Of a stretch of DNA of 64,000 nucleotides, positions 1 to 7,974 are shown piece after piece. Origin of the DNA: Arcticibacter sp045629565 (GTDB taxonomy: Bacteria; Bacteroidota; Bacteroidia; Sphingobacteriales; Sphingobacteriaceae). The notes beneath the pieces are model-generated. The model worked only from the letters and a program-made list of their open reading frames with translations. It searched no databases and was not told the origin of the DNA. Each line of letters begins with the position of its first letter. Positions within the stretch are counted from its first letter, which is position 1. The DNA is taken from positions 1-64,000 of the forward strand of contig NZ_JAZQRL010000129.1 in NCBI RefSeq assembly GCF_045629565.1. Direction: 5' to 3'. A program made the position numbers and the translations under genes.

Positions 1-512
1 AATTTATAGATCATCACCCGATCATAGTTAATGATGTTTTTGATCTGGAGGACGGTGTTATTGAGCAGGTTCTGGAGATTTTTATCCGCCAGCATCTCAG
101 AGATGGATCTGCCGACCATTTTTTGGATGTCGAGGCTCAAATCAGATTGTGACGGTTCAAACTCTAAAAGAAAATTATCTCCCGACTGCGAAATGATCAG
201 GTGAAACGCACGCCCCTGTATATCCGTTTGGAATGGGTTAGTTTGATCAAAGCCATTGGTTTTGCCGAAAACGATAAGCTGATTGATAAAGTTGGGCGGT
301 TCGTTTTTGCCGATAATAGGCTCAATGGAACTTATAGGTTGCCCCAGCAAGGTTATGCCGGGAAGCTTTAAGAAGCTAAATACATTTTCGCTGTAGAAAC
401 GAATGATCTGATTTTGATCAATTACGATTAAGAACCCGTGCGACTGTATCAGGCCGGGTATGTGGATTGGTTCAATGCTGCAATTGTTCAGGTCAACTAG
501 GGTGGTACTCAT
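1..512 (-). CDS. Bacteriophytochrome, N-terminal part (runs off left edge)
   Basis: Reading the minus strand from an ATG at 512 gives an open frame to the window edge (about 170 residues). It starts with the PAS_2 domain of biliverdin-binding phytochromes: Cys11 lies in NCSIEPIHIPG, followed by LIQSHG, the usual biliverdin-attachment region of bacteriophytochromes. Residues near the edge (NYDRVMIYKF) match the start of the GAF chromophore domain. In the family a PHY domain and usually a histidine kinase follow; these would lie outside the window. The expected role is a cytoplasmic red/far-red photoreceptor using biliverdin. The frame starts directly after the stop of an upstream small ORF (TGA then ATG), so it may be co-transcribed with it. 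Recognition of the N-terminus is firm; the output domain cannot be seen. Confidence 0.88.
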   Translation of the reverse strand, partial: MSTTLVDLNNCSIEPIHIPGLIQSHGFLIVIDQNQIIRFYSENVFSFLKLPGITLLGQPISSIEPIIGKNEPPNFINQLIVFGKTNGFDQTNPFQTDIQGRAFHLIISQSGDNFLLEFEPSQSDLSLDIQKMVGRSISEMLADKNLQNLLNNTVLQIKNIINYDRVMIYK

Positions 513-719
513 TCAAATAGGCGTGACGTAATTAACAATAATAACTATTATCGTCGAAAATCTGTATTTAGAGATTAAAAAAAGATCTTCTTTCGCACAC
601 AGACCAGGGGGCTGATTTCGCCGATATGCACGGTTGAGGACGTTCCGGCTCATTTTTACCTGCTTTTCCAATTCCCTCAACAGCCGGTTACCCTCATATC
701 CCCTCGCCTGCATCTTCAT
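513..719 (-). CDS. Small hypothetical ORF before the phytochrome gene
   Basis: A 68-residue frame, basic in its first half and hydrophobic near the C-terminus. I recognise no family. Its start overlaps the stop of the upstream ORF by four bases (ATGA), and its TGA stop directly abuts the phytochrome ATG. That tight chaining is the only argument that it is translated. It could equally be a chance frame in the phytochrome 5' region. Confidence 0.22.
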   Translation of the reverse strand: MKMQARGYEGNRLLRELEKQVKMSRNVLNRAYRRNQPPGLCAKEDLFLISKYRFSTIIVIIVNYVTPI

Positions 720-1066
720 GTACCGGTCAGGGCAGACTTCTTTGCTGAGACGGATAAGCTGCTATAATGGGGCGGGAACTGAAAATCTATGTTGCTCGGC
801 GGGACATATTCTCCGGTATGCCCTGCCTGGTCATACATCAGCAGCGGCATGCTCAGCATCACGATGCAACTGGAGTCCGCCTGGGCGCTTAGCGGGTTGG
901 TTTGCCCCTCCATGACCCTTGTGCGGCGGATATCCAGATTCTGTATGACCAGATACTCTAGGTACCTCCGGGCTGGCTTGCCCATACCTGCGTCTATATC
1001 AGCCGCTATTGCAGCAGTGATCGGCGCGTGTTGAGTCCGACTTACGGCACTAAAAGTCGGACTCAT
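716..1066 (-). CDS. Hypothetical ORF with SPTF...RT start
   Basis: A 116-residue frame of unknown function, rich in Ala, Arg and Ser. Its first residues (MSPTF...SRT) sit on an 11-bp perfect inverted repeat and resemble the start of a second ORF near 47.7 kb (KSPTF...GRT), which also shares an upstream box. Translational coupling to the next ORF (ATGA overlap) is possible. No domain is recognised. It may be a real but fast-evolving small gene or a decayed element copy beside tRNA-Ser. Confidence 0.3.
   Translation of the reverse strand: MSPTFSAVSRTQHAPITAAIAADIDAGMGKPARRYLEYLVIQNLDIRRTRVMEGQTNPLSAQADSSCIVMLSMPLLMYDQAGHTGEYVPPSNIDFQFPPHYSSLSVSAKKSALTGT
1033..1064. repeat. 11-bp inverted repeat, copy 1 of a shared module
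   Basis: Arms GAGTCCGACTT (1033-1043) and AAGTCGGACTC (1054-1064) are perfect complements around a 10-nt loop. A related hairpin (8-bp arms AGTCCGAC/GTCGGACT) lies at 47659-47688. In both places a box beginning ACGCCTT and ending TATAA lies just upstream in minus-strand sense (1079 on here, 47715 on there). It is probably a shared element or gene start rather than a terminator, as no T-run follows. Confidence 0.55.
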
Positions 1067-1167
1067 GTGGGCTTCAAGACGCCTTCTATACGGCGGTATA
1101 TAAAAGGAAATATTACGATGGATCCTACGTTTTCAGGATGATTGTCGACTAGAGAAATTGATACCAT

Positions 1168-1210
1168 AAAAAAAGCCTGTTATCATCTCTACAATGATAC
1201 AGGCTTTTTT
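1168..1210 (-). terminator. Rho-independent terminator of tRNA-Ser
   Basis: Arms AAAAAAGCCTGT(T)ATCAT and ATGATACAGGCTTTTTT pair with one bulge around a short loop. On the minus strand the stem ends in a T-run. It lies 6 bp beyond the 3' end of the tRNA gene. Confidence 0.85.
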
Positions 1211-1216
1211 ATAGTG

Positions 1217-1301
1217 CGGAGAGTTAGGGATTCGAACCCCAGGACCTGTTACAGTCAACAGTTTTCAAGACTGCCGCAATCGACCACTCTGCCAACTCTC
1301 C
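1217..1301 (-). tRNA. tRNA-Ser (anticodon UGA)
   Basis: The 85-nt gene reads GGAGAGT at its 5' end, which pairs with ACTCTCC before a G discriminator. It has the D-arm, an anticodon loop CTTGAAAA with TGA, a long variable arm typical of class II tRNAs, and the T-loop GGTTCGAATCC. The 3' CCA is not encoded. UGA reads UCA/UCG-type serine codons. A terminator follows immediately. Confidence 0.95.
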
Positions 1302-1499
1302 GCGACAAAAGTACAAATAGTCACTTCATTTGCAAATTGCTTTTATTGATTTTTTAAAAATAGCATTTAAGCGATTCAGTATAAGTAAATTAATTTTGAT
1401 TGGAGCAGGTGTTGATAGTAAGCGGTGGCGCTTTAGCGGAAGGCTTCCGCTTAAAATTGGTAACTTGCGCGCTTATTTTCGAATACATCACCCTTAAAA

Positions 1500-2777
1500 A
1501 TGAAAGAACTACAACGTTATTTCGAAACATTCCTTTCTCAGTCAGGAGTCGCTGATCAGCTTATTCCCTATATCACGGTATTTTGCAACCTCATTATTAT
1601 CATCCTCCTGGCCTATCTGTTTATGTACATCGCAAAGTGGATAACAAAGAATTTTATCCATTCGTTCTTTAAGCGTACTTCAACAAAATGGGATGATATA
1701 ATAATTGAATTTCGACTACTCAACAATCTGGTGCAGTTAATTCCGGTGCTTATCGTTAAGAGCCTTGCCCCCGCTGTGTTTGTCAGTTTCCCTGAAGCGC
1801 TACCTGCGATTATCATTTTGCTGGATCTCGTTATCATTTTGGTCATAACGAAAATCATTCTGTCGGTTTTAAAAGCGCTCGAGTTTATCCTTTCGAGTTC
1901 ACCGCTCTTTAAAAGTAAGCCTATCGCGAGTTATTTCCAGCTTGCACGTATCGTTATATACATTGCCGTTGGTATATTAATGCTCTCCACTCTGATGGGT
2001 AAATCTCCGGTATATTTTCTCAGTGCTTTTGGTGCCATGACGGCCATTGTACTTCTGATATTCAAAGACACCATACTGGGCCTGGTGGCAAGTGTGCAGA
2101 TTTCTGCGAACGATATGGTGCGAGTTGGCGACTGGGTGGAAATGCCGAAGTTCAATGCGGACGGAAGTGTGGTGGCGATGAACCTGAATACTGTTAAAAT
2201 AAGTAACTGGGATAAAACAGTCACTTCAGTCCCTACTTACTACTTCATAACCGATAGCTTCAAGAACTGGCGCGGCATGCAGGAGAGCGGAGGCCGGCGT
2301 ATAAAGCGTGCGCTGCACATCAATATTCGGTCTATCAAGTTCGTCGATCCGGAAATGCGGGAACGTTTTAAGAAATACTATTTAATCCGGGACTTTGTCG
2401 AACGTCGTCAGGAGGAAATTGCCGCATACAATACGGAGCATGCTGTAGATACTACGGAACTGATAAACGGCAGGAGAATGACCAATATTGGTGTGTTCAG
2501 GTATTATACCGAAGCCTTTCTTAACCATCATCAGCATATCCGGAAAGACATGACCCTGATGGTGCGTCAGCTTCCGCCTGACGACAGGGGCGTGCCTATT
2601 GAAGTGTACTGTTTTACGGCTACTGTAGTCTGGACCGAATACGAAGGCATACAAGCGGATATATTCGACCACCTGTTTGCAGCTGCCAAACACTTTGAAC
2701 TGGAGATATTCCAGGCGCCGAGTGGCAGCGACATTGTGTTGGCTGGTGAAAACATAGGGAGGAACATCGGCCGATAG
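1500..2777 (+). CDS. ybdG: MscS-family mechanosensitive channel (YbdG-like)
   Basis: A 425-residue inner-membrane protein with five hydrophobic segments, at about residues 22-45, 75-95, 100-122, 150-165 and 170-190. The last includes the pore-lining helix region (FGAMTAIVLLIFKDT). The cytoplasmic beta domain follows with VGDWVEMP and NLNTVKISNWDKT, then SFKNWRGM. This pattern is characteristic of E. coli YbdG/MscM, which has similar length, rather than the shorter MscS. The expected role is opening under membrane tension to release solutes in hypo-osmotic shock. The gene stands alone after tRNA-Ser. A near-palindrome (AGCGGAAG/CTTCCGCT) lies about 50 bp upstream of the ATG, of unknown role. 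Confidence 0.88.
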   Translation: MKELQRYFETFLSQSGVADQLIPYITVFCNLIIIILLAYLFMYIAKWITKNFIHSFFKRTSTKWDDIIIEFRLLNNLVQLIPVLIVKSLAPAVFVSFPEALPAIIILLDLVIILVITKIILSVLKALEFILSSSPLFKSKPIASYFQLARIVIYIAVGILMLSTLMGKSPVYFLSAFGAMTAIVLLIFKDTILGLVASVQISANDMVRVGDWVEMPKFNADGSVVAMNLNTVKISNWDKTVTSVPTYYFITDSFKNWRGMQESGGRRIKRALHINIRSIKFVDPEMRERFKKYYLIRDFVERRQEEIAAYNTEHAVDTTELINGRRMTNIGVFRYYTEAFLNHHQHIRKDMTLMVRQLPPDDRGVPIEVYCFTATVVWTEYEGIQADIFDHLFAAAKHFELEIFQAPSGSDIVLAGENIGRNIGR

Positions 2778-2808
2778 TTCATTAATGATTTAGATACAAG
2801 TTTATACT

Positions 2809-2816
2809 TACATTTG
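2809..2816 (+). promoter_or_regulatory. Bacteroidota -7 box (TACATTTG)
   Basis: TACATTTG matches the TAnnTTTG consensus of Bacteroidota housekeeping promoters and lies 26 bp before the sugar-kinase ATG. No clear -33 TTTG was found at the usual spacing. Confidence 0.45.
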
Positions 2817-2841
2817 CAGCTTTTTGACATAAACAGATTAC

Positions 2842-3708
2842 ATGGTTGATATTTGCTGTATTGGGCACATTACGCTGGACAAAGTCGTCAATCCTTCCGG
2901 CGTGGTCCACATGCCCGGGGGGACATCGTTTTACTTCTCACATGCTATGGCTAATCTTGACATACGCTACAGTCTGGTTACCGCCATCGCGGGATCGGAA
3001 AAACATATCGTCTCGGATCTTCGTGCTGCGGGGATTAGCGTGAATGCAATGCCGAGCACGAATACTGTCTGTTTTGAAAATATCTATGGCGCTAACCAGG
3101 ATAGCCGGACGCAAAGGGTTTTGCAGAAAGCGGATCCGTTTGATGTGAGTTCCTTTCTGGATGTGGATGCCGGAATTTATCACCTTGGCCCTTTGCTCGG
3201 CGATGATATACCGCTTTCACTGATTAAATACTTGTCTGCAAAAGGTATTGTTTCTCTTGACGTTCAGGGTTATCTAAGATTGGTGAAAGACGAGAACGTG
3301 CTGGCAACAGACTGGTCTGACAAGACCGAAGCGCTTCCCTACGTCGATATTCTCAAAGCGAACGATGAGGAGCTGGCGGTACTGACTGGTTGCGGTGATA
3401 TACGCGAGGGGGCGATGATCCTTGCTGACCTGGGTGTGAATGAAGTGATTGTAACGCTGGGAAGCAAGGGTTCGTTGATTTACAAAGACGGCGTTTTCTA
3501 CGAAATTCCGGCATACACGCCAGATGAGGTAGTTGATGCGACCGGTTGTGGGGATACCTATATGGCCGGCTATCTATATAAGAGAGCCAAAAATTTCGAT
3601 TGTGTAGAGGCCGGTACGTTTGGAGCAGCTATGGCTACTTTGAAGATCGAGTCTTCTGGTCCGTTCAAGGGCACCTTGGCGGATGTGGACCGGAAGCTTG
3701 CCGGATAA
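2842..3708 (+). CDS. PfkB-family carbohydrate kinase
   Basis: A 288-residue cytosolic kinase of the ribokinase/PfkB family. The N-terminal sugar-site glycines appear as MPGGTSFYF. The C-terminal signature DATGCGDTYMAGY carries the anion hole and the catalytic Asp (about residue 239). The chain is about 20-30 residues shorter than ribokinase and has a simple N-terminus (DICCIGHITLDKV), as in the inositol/nucleoside-kinase branch. Substrate cannot be assigned: it phosphorylates a sugar, polyol or nucleoside using ATP. It stands alone and converges with the KTSC gene (6 bp between stops). Confidence 0.85.
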   Translation: MVDICCIGHITLDKVVNPSGVVHMPGGTSFYFSHAMANLDIRYSLVTAIAGSEKHIVSDLRAAGISVNAMPSTNTVCFENIYGANQDSRTQRVLQKADPFDVSSFLDVDAGIYHLGPLLGDDIPLSLIKYLSAKGIVSLDVQGYLRLVKDENVLATDWSDKTEALPYVDILKANDEELAVLTGCGDIREGAMILADLGVNEVIVTLGSKGSLIYKDGVFYEIPAYTPDEVVDATGCGDTYMAGYLYKRAKNFDCVEAGTFGAAMATLKIESSGPFKGTLADVDRKLAG

Positions 3709-3714
3709 GTGTAT

Positions 3715-3912
3715 TCAGGAAAGTTTCCGATAGGGGTAAAATCCCTTGATGCGCTTGTTGAGAAAGGTGCCTTTGGATCGGACTGCCTTCATTTCCTCAT
3801 ATACAAATTCCGGAACGCCCTGATATTCGTACACCAGACCTGAGAGAAACACCACTTTAAGAGTAAGGGTTAAGGGGTCGAAATGATATGACGAGATAAC
3901 GGACGACGGCAT
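3715..3912 (-). CDS. KTSC domain-containing small protein
   Basis: A 65-residue protein made almost entirely of a KTSC domain: MPSSVISSYHFD, then TLKVVFLSGLVYEYQGVP, then FLNKRIKGFYPYR. This domain is found alone in many bacteria and at the C-terminus of some lysyl-tRNA synthetases. Its function is not established; RNA or DNA binding has been suggested for the family. An in-frame upstream ATG at 3999 would add 29 residues unlike the family, so the MPSSV start is chosen. Confidence 0.82.
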   Translation of the reverse strand: MPSSVISSYHFDPLTLTLKVVFLSGLVYEYQGVPEFVYEEMKAVRSKGTFLNKRIKGFYPYRKLS

Positions 3913-3963
3913 AGGAAACAGACAGCGAATATTTAGTTTGATATCATACAAATGTTTTATTGA

Positions 3964-3971
3964 ATATATTT
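3964..3971 (+). promoter_or_regulatory. Bacteroidota -7 box (TATATTTG)
   Basis: TATATTTG fits TAnnTTTG. It begins 14 bp before the ATG at 3978, so transcription would start at or next to that ATG. It lies inside the extension that would begin at 3960, which argues for the shorter start and possibly a leaderless message. Confidence 0.4.
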
Positions 3972-3977
3972 GTTTTA

Positions 3978-5954
3978 ATGGAAGACAGTAATAAACCACT
4001 CATTAGCCTGAATGACTTCGATTTGTCTTCAATCTTCGATAGCGCACACGACGCTATTATTACGCTGGACACGAACGGATATATTATGCATTGGAACTCT
4101 GCGGCGACCCGGATTCTGGGGCATAATGCAAAAGATGTAATCGGGAAGCATATGGATTTCATCATTCCGGAACGCCTGGTCTTTGACGAAAAGTTGAATC
4201 TCCGGAAATTGGTCGCTGGAAGATCGATGGAACACTACCAGACCATCCGGCTAAACAAGGAAGAAAGAGAAGTATATATATCGCTCACTGCATCTGTTAT
4301 CAGGGACGCAGGGGGAAGAGAACTGGGTGTATCCCACATCTTTCACGATCTTACCATGCAGCAGGTAGCAGAAGAGAAGCAGGCTATGCTGGCTGCTATC
4401 ATTGAATCATCCGATGACGCTATTCTTAGCAAGACGCTTGATGGTTTTATTACCAGTTGGAATAAGGGAGCTGAGCAGATTTTCGGTTATACAGAAGAGG
4501 AAATTATAGGTGAGCATATTTCTTTCCTTATCCCGAAGGAACGCCTGTCCGAGGAAGACAAAATCATCAGTAATATCAAAAGAGGTATTAAGGTTGAACA
4601 TATGGAGACGGTGCGGATTGGGAAAGGTGGTCGTGAGATAGCCGTATCGTTAACTATTTCCCCTGTTAAGGATAAGGACGGAAATATTATTGGCGCATCT
4701 AAGATCGCGCGTGATATTACCAGGAATAAGGAGGCGGAAAGAGCCATTAAGCGCCACGCGAGTGACCTGGAAATTCTGAACGCTATCGGCAAAGTGATTT
4801 CAGAGGGCCTGGAAGCGGAGATGATATTGCAGAAGGTTACGGATGCTACAACGCAGCTTACTGGAGCCGAATTCGGTGCTTTTTTCTACAATACCGTAGA
4901 CGGCATGGGTAACCCGGTACGACTTTATACCGTGTCGGGAACACCTGAGGAACCTCTTGGCGACCTGGAATCACCAGAATTTGGAAACAACTTTCTGGGG
5001 GGGATTGTCAGGATTGATAACCTCAGGGAAGATAAGCACGATAGGAATGATGCGCTGCTTTCTGGCCTGCTGAAGGACGGCATGCTGGTTTCGAGTTTAA
5101 TGGTTGTTCCTGTTGCAACAAAAGGTAATATCATAGTGGGTGGACTTGTATTCGGACACTCTGAACCGGCTATGTTCACCCGGAACCAGCAAAATTTAGT
5201 TGCCGGTGTGGCGGCTCAGGCGGCTACAGCACTTGACAACGCCAAATTGTATGAGGAGGTTAGAGCGCTCAACGCGAAGAAAGATGAGTTCATCGGATTA
5301 GCCAGTCATGAGCTGAAGACCCCTTTGACCAGCATGAAGGGCTTTTTGCAGATACTCGAGCGAAAGCCATCGGGCGAGCGCAATAAAGTGTTCATCAAAA
5401 AGGCACTCAAGCAGCTGAACAAAATATCAAATTTAGTTTCAGACTTGCTCGACGTGTCTAAGATACAGTCGGGAAAGCTCTATCTTGATTTTGAGACCTT
5501 CGATTTTCAGACTTTGTTATACGAAGTTATAGAGCTGATTCAATTTACCTCGGACACTCATGAGATTGAAGTGGACAGCGATAGTATGGTTCTTCCGGTT
5601 CAGGCAGACAAGCAGCGTGTGGAACAAGTGATCATCAATCTAATTTCCAATGCAATAAAATATTCTCCTGACGCATCGAAAGTGATTGTCAGAGTAAGAA
5701 AAACCGATCTGGAAGTACGAGTAGGGATCAAGGACTTCGGTTTCGGTATAGAAAGCGAGCAGATGGCTAATATATTTTCACGCTTCTATCGTGTAGAGAG
5801 CATAGCTTCACATATCTCCGGGCTGGGAATCGGCTTGTTTATAACAAAAGAGATTGTGGAAAGGCATAAAGGCCGCATCTGGGTGGAGAGTGAGCACGGC
5901 AAAGGGTCAGAGTTTTTCTTCACCTTACCTCTGATAAAAGAACTTGCAGAGTAA
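3978..5954 (+). CDS. PAS-PAS-GAF sensor histidine kinase
   Basis: A soluble hybrid-input histidine kinase of about 658 residues with no membrane segment. Two PAS domains (about residues 15-130 and 140-250), each with the PAS core NSAATRILG or NKGAEQIFGY, are followed by a GAF domain (about 265-420) with a DNAKLYEEV helix. The HisKA box has the phospho-acceptor His in ASHELKTPL (about 444). The HATPase domain has the N box (LISNAIKYSP), DFGFGIE and GLGIGLFITKEIV. It phosphorylates a response regulator that is not encoded beside it. The PAS/GAF set suggests intracellular redox, gas or ligand sensing. A longer start at 3960 exists, but a -7 box lies within it. Confidence 0.9.
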   Translation: MEDSNKPLISLNDFDLSSIFDSAHDAIITLDTNGYIMHWNSAATRILGHNAKDVIGKHMDFIIPERLVFDEKLNLRKLVAGRSMEHYQTIRLNKEEREVYISLTASVIRDAGGRELGVSHIFHDLTMQQVAEEKQAMLAAIIESSDDAILSKTLDGFITSWNKGAEQIFGYTEEEIIGEHISFLIPKERLSEEDKIISNIKRGIKVEHMETVRIGKGGREIAVSLTISPVKDKDGNIIGASKIARDITRNKEAERAIKRHASDLEILNAIGKVISEGLEAEMILQKVTDATTQLTGAEFGAFFYNTVDGMGNPVRLYTVSGTPEEPLGDLESPEFGNNFLGGIVRIDNLREDKHDRNDALLSGLLKDGMLVSSLMVVPVATKGNIIVGGLVFGHSEPAMFTRNQQNLVAGVAAQAATALDNAKLYEEVRALNAKKDEFIGLASHELKTPLTSMKGFLQILERKPSGERNKVFIKKALKQLNKISNLVSDLLDVSKIQSGKLYLDFETFDFQTLLYEVIELIQFTSDTHEIEVDSDSMVLPVQADKQRVEQVIINLISNAIKYSPDASKVIVRVRKTDLEVRVGIKDFGFGIESEQMANIFSRFYRVESIASHISGLGIGLFITKEIVERHKGRIWVESEHGKGSEFFFTLPLIKELAE

Positions 5955-5960
5955 GAACTT

Positions 5961-5983
5961 GCTGGTTCTCCTAGAGAACCAGC
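5961..5983. terminator. Hairpin between convergent genes
   Basis: Arms GCTGGTTCTC and GAGAACCAGC are perfect 10-bp complements around CTA, which is also the stop codon (TAG) of the DUF3037 gene. It lies 7 bp after the kinase stop. No T-run follows on either strand, so termination is inferred from position only. Confidence 0.5.
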
Positions 5984-6354
5984 TCGCTATGCAGTCTTTC
6001 CAGCGTGGATTGTGGATCGGTGCAAAAACCGGGATGTACACGCGAGGTTTGTATAATGGTGCTTCGCATCGCGGTGATCCACCGGAATCGGTCTGCCATT
6101 GTTTGCTGGCCTATCGGGCCTCCATCCTTTCCTCCTGCGCAAATCTTCGCGAACGCATTTAAATTTTGCTCAACCATTTGTAAGTCCGTGTCAGGAGCAA
6201 ATGCCAGAAGACGCTGGCGGTCGATGGTCATGGTCATTTGGAGGAACCGCGATGATTTGCAGTACAGAATCACACCGACATTGAGGAATTCTTCGCGTTC
6301 TACCCTCGGGACCAGGCGGATTACAGCGTACTCAAATAAGTGTTTGTCTTGCAT
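5971..6354 (-). CDS. DUF3037 domain-containing protein
   Basis: A 127-residue protein with the DUF3037 opening FEYAVIRLVPRVEREEFLNVGVILYC, seen here in two pieces (FEYAVIRLVPRVEREEF and NVGVILYC), then a helical second half ending SELVL. The function of DUF3037 is unknown. In many genomes it lies directly downstream of a HipA-like kinase gene, as here. The start overlaps the end of that gene by 23 bp in another frame, which suggests translational coupling and a joint function. The two proteins may form a complex, or DUF3037 may be the kinase's target or regulator; this is inference. Confidence 0.85.
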   Translation of the reverse strand: MQDKHLFEYAVIRLVPRVEREEFLNVGVILYCKSSRFLQMTMTIDRQRLLAFAPDTDLQMVEQNLNAFAKICAGGKDGGPIGQQTMADRFRWITAMRSTIIQTSRVHPGFCTDPQSTLERLHSELVL

Positions 6355-7138
6355 TTTGGGCTTCTTTAACGAATATGTCAGAACTGGCGATTCTGGTTAG
6401 TAAAAAATCATAGTATACCTGGCGGTTCAGTTCAGCCTGCTCCTTTGACTCGGTAGATAACCATTCGTCCGGTATCAGACCAACGATAGATTGGATTCGC
6501 TGTGGAGTCAGTACCGCAGTAAAATCTTTGTCTACAGCTTCGAGCTGGGTGGCCTCATTCAATAGTACATGGTCTTTAACCTGCACAAAAGGTTTTCGGG
6601 CCTGCTCTTCCCAATTGCTCCAGGAATGATGAAAATACAAGGATGCGCCATGGTCAATGAGCCATAGCTCGTTGTGCCACATGAGCATATTGGTATTTCT
6701 TGCTGTACGGTCGACGTTAGTAAGCAAACAATCGAGCCATACGATCTTAGAAGCGAGGAGCGGATCTACCGTATTCACAACAGGGTCGAATGTGATAGCA
6801 CCCGACAAATAATGGAGGGCGAGATTCAAACCTCTGCTGAACTTCAGCAAATCCTGGATTTCTTCGTCACCCTCTGTTCTTCCAAACGCTTCATCCAGCT
6901 CGGCGAACACAACTTCGGGAACTTTAAGACCCAGTGTTCTGGCTATTTCGCAACCGATAAGCTCTGCGGTAAGCGCCTTAACGCCCTGTCCGGCACCCCT
7001 AAACTTCAATACATACAAAAAATCGTCGTCTGCTTCGGCGATTGCCGGAAGAGACCCTCCTTCTCTCAGAGGAATGACATACCGGGTGACATTTACCGTT
7101 CTTAGCTGTCTGGTTCTTTCATCCATATCTTCCGCCAA
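6332..7138 (-). CDS. HipA-like kinase (HipA_2 family)
   Basis: A 268-residue protein, much shorter than the roughly 440 residues of HipA toxins. Nucleotide-binding Lys45 lies in YVLKFRGAGQG. The catalytic loop NVDRTARNTN has Asp143, and the metal-binding motif DHG follows at Asp162 (LWLIDHGAS), so the PI3K/HipA-fold active site appears intact. The HipA N-terminal subdomain is missing and no HipB-type HTH gene is adjacent. Instead the partner is DUF3037, overlapping by 23 bp. The substrate is unknown. HipA relatives phosphorylate tRNA synthetases or other proteins, so a stress, toxin or defence role is conceivable but unproven. A second in-frame ATG at 7126 is an alternative start. Confidence 0.82.
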   Translation of the reverse strand: MAEDMDERTRQLRTVNVTRYVIPLREGGSLPAIAEADDDFLYVLKFRGAGQGVKALTAELIGCEIARTLGLKVPEVVFAELDEAFGRTEGDEEIQDLLKFSRGLNLALHYLSGAITFDPVVNTVDPLLASKIVWLDCLLTNVDRTARNTNMLMWHNELWLIDHGASLYFHHSWSNWEEQARKPFVQVKDHVLLNEATQLEAVDKDFTAVLTPQRIQSIVGLIPDEWLSTESKEQAELNRQVYYDFLLTRIASSDIFVKEAQNARQTLI

Positions 7139-7242
7139 ATTTAGAATTATTTATTTAAGCCCGAACAGGGTTTCGGCTGTGTTTAATTATTATCAACAAA
7201 CAACTTGTTCTTGTATATGTTCCAGTATAAAACAGATACAAA

Positions 7243-7974
7243 ATGGAAAATATCACCGATAAATTGACGAATACGCTGAACAATTCGTTCCTGAAAAATA
7301 GCGGAACACCCAATGTGGATACTACAGAACGAGTTATTTCTATAGCTGCTGGTGCCTTTATTTTTTATAAGGGGTTGAAAAACCTCTGGCACCATCCCAT
7401 CATCGCATTGCAGGAAGCGGCAGTTGGCGGGGTGTTGCTTTACCGTGGAGCAACTGGTGTGTGTCCGGTTTACACCAGGCTTGGTAAAGATACTTCCGAT
7501 CCGGAAGCGATCAATATCACGGAACGATTCATTGTGAATGTACCCAGGGAAACGCTTTATCGTTTTTGGAGTGACGTATCCAACCTGCCAAAATTTATGA
7601 AACACCTGAAGTCTGTTGAGCAGACGGGTGACAATGTATCTCACTGGGTCGCCAATACGCCCGGAAATATTGTGGGATTGAGCTGGAACGCGGAGGTAAC
7701 CCGTCAGGAAGAAAATGCTTATATCGGTTGGCGCTCAATTGAAGGATCCATGATCGACAATGCGGGAAAAGTAGAGTTTAGTGATGCGCTTAATGGCACA
7801 GGGACTGAGCTGCTGGTTGAAATCAGCTACTTCCCTCCTGCAGGCAGCGTTGGTAGGGGAATTACCTCATTGTTTAACGGAGTATTTGAGGATATGATCA
7901 AAGAGGATATCAATAACTTCAAACGTTATGTGGAAGCCGAAGAATTTAAAGCATTTGCCGGCTTACAAAAATAA
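7243..7974 (+). CDS. DUF2892/SRPBCC (polyketide cyclase-like) membrane protein
   Basis: A 243-residue protein. Residues about 25-80 form a DUF2892 (YgaP-type) hairpin: VDTTERVISIAAGAFIF, then an Ala/Gly-rich helix ending CPVYTRLG. From about residue 90 a START/SRPBCC cyclase-dehydrase fold follows (ITERFIVNVPRETLYRFW, then LPKFMKHLKSVE) with a hydrophobic cavity typical of lipid or aromatic ligand binding. The combination is common in Bacteroidota and Proteobacteria stress loci, but no reaction is known. It is monocistronic, with a strong terminator beginning at its stop codon. Confidence 0.82.
   Translation: MENITDKLTNTLNNSFLKNSGTPNVDTTERVISIAAGAFIFYKGLKNLWHHPIIALQEAAVGGVLLYRGATGVCPVYTRLGKDTSDPEAINITERFIVNVPRETLYRFWSDVSNLPKFMKHLKSVEQTGDNVSHWVANTPGNIVGLSWNAEVTRQEENAYIGWRSIEGSMIDNAGKVEFSDALNGTGTELLVEISYFPPAGSVGRGITSLFNGVFEDMIKEDINNFKRYVEAEEFKAFAGLQK

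Noticed and set aside
634..1034. Two plus-strand frames opposite the small minus-strand ORFs
   Set aside because: They have no family resemblance and are antisense to frames that are chained to the phytochrome start.
1142..1357. 71-aa plus-strand frame over the tRNA-Ser region
   Set aside because: It lies entirely on the terminator and tRNA gene, so it is a chance reading.
6674..7105. 143-aa plus-strand frame
   Set aside because: Antisense to the HipA-like kinase, whose active site is intact.
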